Translations under genes and position numbers: made by a program | NCBI GenBank assembly: GCA_964017185.1 | Contig: OZ024875.1 | Span: 30,265,456 to 30,329,455 of the forward strand | Reading direction: 5' to 3' | Length of the DNA: 64,000 bases | Source of the DNA: Rugalucina vietnamica | Taxonomy: Eukaryota; Mollusca; Bivalvia; Lucinida; Lucinidae | Notes under the pieces: generated by a model | What the model saw: the letters and a program-made list of their open reading frames with translations, nothing else | Told to the model about the DNA's origin: nothing | Database searches by the model: none | Part shown: positions 58,583 to 64,000 of the stretch, piece after piece | How positions within the stretch are numbered: position 1 is the first letter of the stretch | How the letters are laid out: each line of letters opens with the position of its first letter

Positions 58583-59188
58583 AATATCCTTGAAAAGAGA
58601 AACCAACACAAGACGGACGTTTGGTAGAAAGTGGGAAGTTTATAGTAGGAAGGAGGTACTCAAATAAACACTAATTATGACATTAAAGGATGAGTCGATA
58701 ATCAGCATGCCAACAGTGTGCAATTAACCTGGAAGCAATCTGTGTTCTAATGTAATTAAATGAACTAACAGTGGCATCATTTTACAGTATAATTCCAGGC
58801 TACATGCGTAGTACAAATTATGATGGGGTAATATTTCACCTGTTTTGATATAGTGTAACAATAAAGAATGTAACTCCCGAGAAACACACCTAGTCAGTCT
58901 CATAATGTCAGCACATTTCAAACGCCACACAAGTTTTACTCAAACCGTCGTTTTAATAACGTTATTCTGAATTGTCAGGATCACATTTTAATCAGTGGTT
59001 TTCTTAAAACACACAAGCATCTTGCTGCCCATTGTTCTAAGGCGGAGGTCTGAATGTTTATAATTCTTTCTTTCTTTCTTTCTTTCTTTCTGTATTATAT
59101 TTTACATCTCAAGTTAACATATTGCCTATTATGCTTATTCTTCTCTTCCCTTCTTTTCCTATATTATTGTTGGTATAGCGATTATCTC

Positions 59189-59270
<82 letters not shown>

Positions 59271-60218
59271 TTGCATTTTCCAGTTGTTGTTAAAGCCAGT
59301 TCTTAGAAGATTACACTACCTCCTGGTGCTATATCGTGCCCTGTCTAAATAGGATTTATACGTCCATAATAAATAATTTTGCAATCGAAATCGAAATTTA
59401 CGAACAAACAATGGTGCTATATAGCTTGAACTGCAAGGATATTGTCGAATCCGAGGACCCAGCATGGACACACGTTGTCGCAATGACTACATGGTTTTAT
59501 ATACGATATAAGGAGTTGCGTCTGAGATCCATATACGCTTGTCTTATAGTAATGATACTAGGTCCTATAGAAATATGTCCGGCTTTGGATTTCCAGTCAG
59601 GTCATTCTTTTTCTGACTAAAAGAATCTAAGATGGGGCTGAGGCCGAGACAAGGAAATCTCAGGCAAGTTTATTCAAGTCTCATCCGAGGCTCAGCTTGA
59701 GATTTTCTTGTTAAGGCTTCAACACCATCATTGATTATTTTTCTCACCCACCTTTTAAAACATTTTGAATAGTCTTCAAGTCAAGTTCTGTTCAGGTGGC
59801 CATTTTGTTTGGACACAAAACAATATACAAATTAACCAGCGAAAAAATGAAAATAATTTTGTATTTGCACTCACCTTAGAAAAATATTAAATCAGCTTTT
59901 TGTTTTGTTCACAAAAATTCCTGCAAAAGTAAATGGGCTACATGTAATGCGTTTGACGCTGTGTAAGCTACTACAATGTAGTTCGCATAGGATATGGCTG
60001 GATCTCTCCTGGTGTTTCTTTTTCTTAATTAATGCTTATCGTTTTACTTTTCAGCTTTCGAGAGCCTTCATTAGTTACAAATCCAGGAGGAAGCGAAAGT
60101 GATAGCTCCGGATTTTCTGCATTGACCTACAGCGTAGAAAGAAGAAAAACGATGATGCCAGCGTTTTCTCTACATTCGATCGGCCGCCCTAGTTCCTTCG
60201 CCTAGTTTTGAGATAAAG
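58583..60218. other. Upstream region of the GPCR gene with simple repeats
   Basis: (TTTC)n at 59065-59092 and (GA)n at 59190-59270. The ORF through the GA tract is meaningless. A non-coding 5' exon or promoter of the GPCR is likely here but not identified. Confidence 0.5.
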
Positions 60219-61121
60219 ATGGGATCCCCATTACCTGACTACGCTGTCGGCCTTCACATTACGTTCGCCTGCTTTGCGCTAATTCTCTGTTGCATTTCTT
60301 TTTTCGGCATTATGCGAACAAAACGGACGCCATATTCAACAAGAATTCTGTCCATTTGTCTGTTGGTTTTTGACTGTTCGTTCTTGATATGTTCCGGAAC
60401 GGCAAAATTGTTCAACTACAATGATATTTTCGTGGTCCAGCAAGCAGCTCGTGGTTTTCAAACGTCATCTCACATGCTCATTTTGGTAATGGCGATGGAA
60501 AGAGTTTTCGCGCTAAATTGGCCATATGTCTACATAAAGATTGTCACAAGACGGCGGACTCGAATCATATGTGCCGGCGTTTGCCTCTTTGCTGTGCTTC
60601 AGTACTTATTAGTGCGTGGAGTAGGATGCTACGCGAGGGGGAAATTCGTGAATTGTGGAATGGTGCTACAGGTGTATTTCGTTGCAATATCAGTTATTTT
60701 GCCTATTCTATCTTTCATCTGTTATTACAAAATCTACAGAATTGTGCGGCAACATACATCAGGACATAGTCTCAAGTATAGTCTCACACAGTATAAAGGA
60801 ACAATGGTTTCGTTCATTTATCTGATAAATGCTACATTCAGTATAATCGTATACATAGGGATGGCGGTTGTCTACGCACTGAGAGTTGCCAATGGAGCGA
60901 AAGAAGATGGAGTGGTGGGCTTCTATACGGACTCTCTGAATATCATCGATTGTATTGTGGATCCTCTTATTTACGTGGTGTACTTCAGGGAAACACGTTT
61001 TGAAATATTGAAGATGTTACAAACATGTTGCCCGTTTTTGAAAGCTAAAGTTGAAGATATGAGGATCGAGATATTTAACACTACAACGACATATGCGCTC
61101 AGTGGTTCTAAACCTGAGTAA
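60219..61121 (+). CDS. Orphan rhodopsin-like GPCR, single exon
   Basis: The ATG has a strong context (AAGATGG). The 300 residues contain seven hydrophobic segments, starting at about 8 (VGLHITFACFALILCCISFF), 42, 80, 118, 148, 200 and 240. There is a very short N-terminus with no signal peptide. The DRY motif at the end of TM3 is replaced by ERV (MERVFALNWP), and the TM7 motif NPxxY reads DPLIYVVYF. TM3 lacks the usual extracellular Cys, although ECL2 has two (CYARGKFVNC). ICL3 is short, and the C-tail has a CC pair (QTCCPF) that could be palmitoylated. By family knowledge it is a G-protein-coupled membrane receptor; no ligand class can be assigned. Invertebrate genomes often carry many such intronless orphans. 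Confidence 0.8.
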   Translation: MGSPLPDYAVGLHITFACFALILCCISFFGIMRTKRTPYSTRILSICLLVFDCSFLICSGTAKLFNYNDIFVVQQAARGFQTSSHMLILVMAMERVFALNWPYVYIKIVTRRRTRIICAGVCLFAVLQYLLVRGVGCYARGKFVNCGMVLQVYFVAISVILPILSFICYYKIYRIVRQHTSGHSLKYSLTQYKGTMVSFIYLINATFSIIVYIGMAVVYALRVANGAKEDGVVGFYTDSLNIIDCIVDPLIYVVYFRETRFEILKMLQTCCPFLKAKVEDMRIEIFNTTTTYALSGSKPE

Positions 61122-61191
61122 TGCCAGTAGTTTAGTGTCATTAGCCAGTTTGGCCGCGCTAAAGAACGTCATATCGTCAGCCTAGCGGATA

Positions 61192-61934
61192 TTAAGGGGA
61201 TGCCAATTGTTAAAATCTAATACTTGTATAATTTTACCTGTATAAAGAAAAATGACAATTTTTCCAAGGAGACTGGATACTCTTGAAACATACTTGTATG
61301 AGTCATTCAGACATCGAATACAGATTATTTTATGCCCAAAAACTCAGCTCTAGAGGGCTCAGCAGCACGCTTATCAGCATTGGTCAAGTTTCTTCCTGGT
61401 TTGATTCCGTTGTCATCTGTCTGGCATGATGGATAAGTTTTACTAAAAGCTACCACCATAAACATGATCTCCAAAAGCCAGACTACAATCTGTGAAAGTT
61501 TGTCCACTCGGAGATGATTTCTTCTCGGGGAAAACATGGTATTTATCATATATGCTGAAAACCTTATACAGCAGATACAGTAAATAGTATGATTTCGCCC
61601 AAAATATTGACTTTTTGTTCAAAATACTTTCACAGATTGTAGTCAAGACATTGGAGATCATGTTTACGGTGAAAGCTTTTAGTAAAATTTATCCGGCATG
61701 CCAGACGGATGACAATGGAATCAAACCAGGAAGTGACTTGAACAATGCTGATAAGCGTGCTGCTGAGCCCTCTAGAGCTGAGGTTTGGGTCATAAGTGAA
61801 CATGTATTCGATGTTTGAATGACTCATACAAGAATATGTCAAGAATGCCCAGTCTCCTTAGAAAAATTGTCATTTTTCTTTATACAGGTAAAAATTATAC
61901 AAGTATTAGTTTTTGACAATTGGCATCCCCTTAA
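61192..61934. mobile_element. Foldback element, 740 bp, downstream of the GPCR
   Basis: Arms 61192-61500 and 61625-61934 are inverted copies, with ends TTAAGGGGATGCCAATTGT and its inverse. The loop is about 125 bp. TTAA at both ends could be the target site. The 60-75-residue ORFs within are chance readings of the arms. It may lie in the 3' UTR of the GPCR gene. Confidence 0.8.
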
Positions 61935-61954
61935 CATGTCCTCAAAATATATAC

Positions 61955-62065
61955 TACATCCACTTTTTGAGTAAAACTGAGGTGTACAGGGGAATATTTT
62001 TTTCTCGTTTTTGCTCCAAAACATGCAATGTTTGGTATCCCTCAGAACCCGTTAGAACCGCCTCA
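61955..62065. mobile_element. Palindromic MITE (family P), degraded fragment
   Basis: The segment GAGTAAAACTGAGGTGTACA to CCGTTAGAACCGCCTCA is one half of the family in reverse orientation. It lies close to the foldback element. Confidence 0.6.
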
Positions 62066-63119
62066 ACTCTCCAATAGTTGTTCACCCCCCGACAAGAAAT
62101 ATACTCTGTACCTAAAAGCGTACGTTCAAGTTCTGTTGTAATTTGTACAGTTTTGCGGCTTGCAGACCAATACCAATGGGCCATCAGCTGATTCCATGAC
62201 ACTGACTTGCTCTACTTGCAACCGACAGTTTTGAGCTAGAATGGGCCTAGTCAGCCATCAAATGATGGTCTTTCTCATTAGTGAGAGACGAGCGACCACA
62301 TGCAGACCGAATTCCATATTTATTTTGAATACGGAAACACTATGCTTTTATGCCAATCAAGGGTACCCACATACAAAATGTCGCAAATATGAGGTAAAAA
62401 AAATATTGGATAAAATGGCCTCTTTGGTTTCACAAAGCGGTTTATGATAAACGCGGAAAAGGACAGTATGCATTGTGACAAAACATCAATGCTTATATAC
62501 ACGTGCATGAGTGTACATGTAGATCATCTGAAGAAGGCCAATTTCAAAATACATTGACATTTTCGTAGGTCCGACAAAAACTTATCTATCTATGTCCGGA
62601 GGCGCGTGTCACAGAGTTTGTTTTGGAATGTCGCGTTATTTTTATTGCGGTTGACTGGCAGCTGTTACGGCGAATCTAGGTAATTTTGTTTATATTGTTA
62701 ATGTGCTGGAAATAAAATAAACAAAACTATGTGTGATGGTAGATATATTTTGAGTTTGATAAAAGTATTTCATTTGTATTTTAAAATGAGATTTCAATAT
62801 ATTTTGATAAGTGTTATTTTGTTCGAATGCTAAAGTAAATGTACTAGATGCAAACGCGTTTCATTTTTAATCACCACATGGAATAGCGGTTTTTTATGAT
62901 TGGCGACGCGGAAATGTAAATATAAACTTATACAACGAATGCATCCACAAACTCGGAATTTTATCGTGTGTGTTTTGTTCTATTATATTTTTGTATATAC
63001 TTTCTTGATTTTATTACCGTTTGTTCATAAAACACATTCATACAACAAAGCAACGGCATTCCCACCAATAAAATATCTTTGAATGTATATTTAGACATAA
63101 TTTTCATACAAATTAAATA
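62066..63119. other. Intergenic DNA
   Basis: No exon recognised. It should contain the promoter of the gene whose first coding exon starts at 63120. Confidence 0.4.
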
Positions 63120-63313
63120 ATGAACGTTTCGAAGATGAATTCCATTATTTCCTTGCATGTCGTGTGTTTATGTTCCCTCGTGACCATGTGTACTGGCGAG
63201 ATATACAGTTCAGTTGTACATATTGAGGATTCTATAAGGGCATCGAAAAAATTGACAGAGGATTTAATCACAGTAGCCAAAAGAGAAAATATACACATAC
63301 CTAATATAATCAG
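63120..63313 (+). CDS. First coding exon of a secreted protein, possibly prolyl 4-hydroxylase alpha subunit
   Basis: The ATG opens a signal peptide (IISLHVVCLCSLVTMCTG) followed by EIYSSVVHIEDSIRASKKLT and EDLITVAKRENIHIPNII. The exon ends at a consensus donor (ATCAG|GTGAGTG), phase 2, so the gene continues beyond the window's readable exons. The pattern just after the signal peptide (E-[IL]-[FY]-[ST]-S-x(2)-[HD][ILM]) and the helical Leu spacing resemble the N-terminal domain of collagen prolyl 4-hydroxylase alpha subunits, which hydroxylate proline in the ER. The match is short and could be another secreted helical protein. Confidence 0.5.
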
Positions 63314-63479
63314 GTGAGTGATCTGGAATAAGTAAAATACGAAAAGTAACACCACTTCTTTAATGGCGATCACTTAGGTTCTATCTGAAATTTTAATGTT
63401 TCATTTTGTTACACATTTCTACTACTTCACGCGAAAAGTTAAAGGAATAAGATGTGTTTATTTATGAAATATGAGCATT

Positions 63480-63605
63480 TGGCTAAAATATCCAAGTAGG
63501 CCCTAAACTGGAATTTTATGGTATATATTTGTCTTATTTTTGCTTCAAAACACAGATTGTTGGTACTAATACAACCTCTTGTGCATACCCACAATCAATA
63601 ATTTG

Positions 63606-63652
<47 letters not shown>
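63480..63652. repeat. Diverged MITE P scrap and poly-A tract
   Basis: A degraded palindrome (CACAGATTGTTGGTACTAAT, CATACCCACAATCAAT) is followed by about 40 A residues at 63609-63650. Confidence 0.6.
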
Positions 63653-63654
63653 AA

Positions 63655-63935
63655 GTTCAGTTCATTACGAAAACTTGCCCATGCAATAAACAGAGATATT
63701 TTGAGCTTTAAAAATTGAAAGTTTTCAGCTGAAAACTTTTGATATTTTTCTTATTTTTGCTCAAAACATAGATTGTTGTACACGTTAGAGGCGGTTCTAA
63801 CGAGTACCCACAATCTATGTTTTGGAGCAGAAATAAGAAAAATAGGTATACCCCTGCATACCCCAGTTTTTCTATATAAAAGTGGGGTTTAAGGGGGTAT
63901 TAATTGCACGGACATGTTTTCCTGATGTATCCAAC
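63655..63935. mobile_element. Palindromic MITE (family P), full copy
   Basis: ATTACGAAAACTTGCCCATG to CACGGACATGTTTTCCTGAT, with a palindrome of shortened core (GTTAGAGGCGGTTCTAAC) and the TATATAAAAGTGGGG motif. Confidence 0.85.
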
Positions 63936-64000
63936 ATTTTCAACTGAAATAATGTTTAAACATGGTAAATCCTACATGTACATTTTGCTGCTGTAAAAAT

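Noticed and set aside
59054-59293. ORF with an Arg-Glu repeat
   Set aside because: Translation of a (GA)n microsatellite. The ORF at 55388-55648 is similar.

Overview
The window is AT-rich animal DNA: spliced genes with GT-AG introns, many kinds of transposable element, microsatellites, and Toll-like receptor genes of an invertebrate type. The repeat content (tRNA-derived SINE, palindromic MITEs, L1/Tx1-like and RNase-H LINEs, and an AGCTCACC/GTCCGTCCGTC repeat I associate with lophotrochozoans) suggests a mollusc, most likely a bivalve. The species is not assigned.

Region 1 (0.7-14.6 kb) and region 3 (23.9-28.5 kb) form a Toll-like receptor (TLR) cluster. Two copies look intact. One lies on the minus strand (5117-7623) and one on the plus strand (23944-26359). 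Each has two exons and encodes 739 residues, with an LRR ectodomain, a transmembrane segment and a TIR domain split by a phase-0 intron. Each sits beside a related broken TLR (686-2187 and 27573-28493), in mirror-image order, so the block is an inverted segmental duplication around a spacer of about 16 kb. The minus-strand receptor was also duplicated in tandem. Its second copy (9571-11932) has two nonsense codons and a truncated TIR exon. Each tandem unit also carries a short orphan 5' TLR fragment, and a palindromic MITE abuts every one of these TLR starts.

Region 2 (14.6-23.9 kb) is mostly non-coding. It holds MITEs, an evenly spaced set of nuclear-receptor-like half-site pairs, a mariner-like remnant and one weak small ORF with CRE-like sites upstream.

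Region 4 (29.15-32.5 kb) is a nearly complete DNA transposon with a three-exon DDE transposase on the minus strand and tRNA-like sequences facing inward near both ends. A smaller element at 12.7-13.5 kb has the same layout.

Region 5 (32.8-42.7 kb) holds a diverged tandem repeat followed by a young LTR element. Its LTRs are nearly identical and PBS and PPT are visible, but about 7 kb of interior shows no recognisable gag or pol, only a 161-residue coiled-coil ORF and two tiny overlapping ORFs.

Region 6 (43.7-50.7 kb) contains the last two exons of a sigma-like glutathione S-transferase. The intron between them holds a repeat split by a 5.1-kb LINE with a clear 17-bp target-site duplication.

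Region 7 (53.4-58.2 kb) is a second, degenerate RNase-H LINE nested in another copy of the same repeat.

Region 8 (59-64 kb) holds a single-exon orphan rhodopsin-like GPCR, a foldback element just downstream of it, and the first exon of a secreted protein that may be a prolyl 4-hydroxylase alpha subunit.
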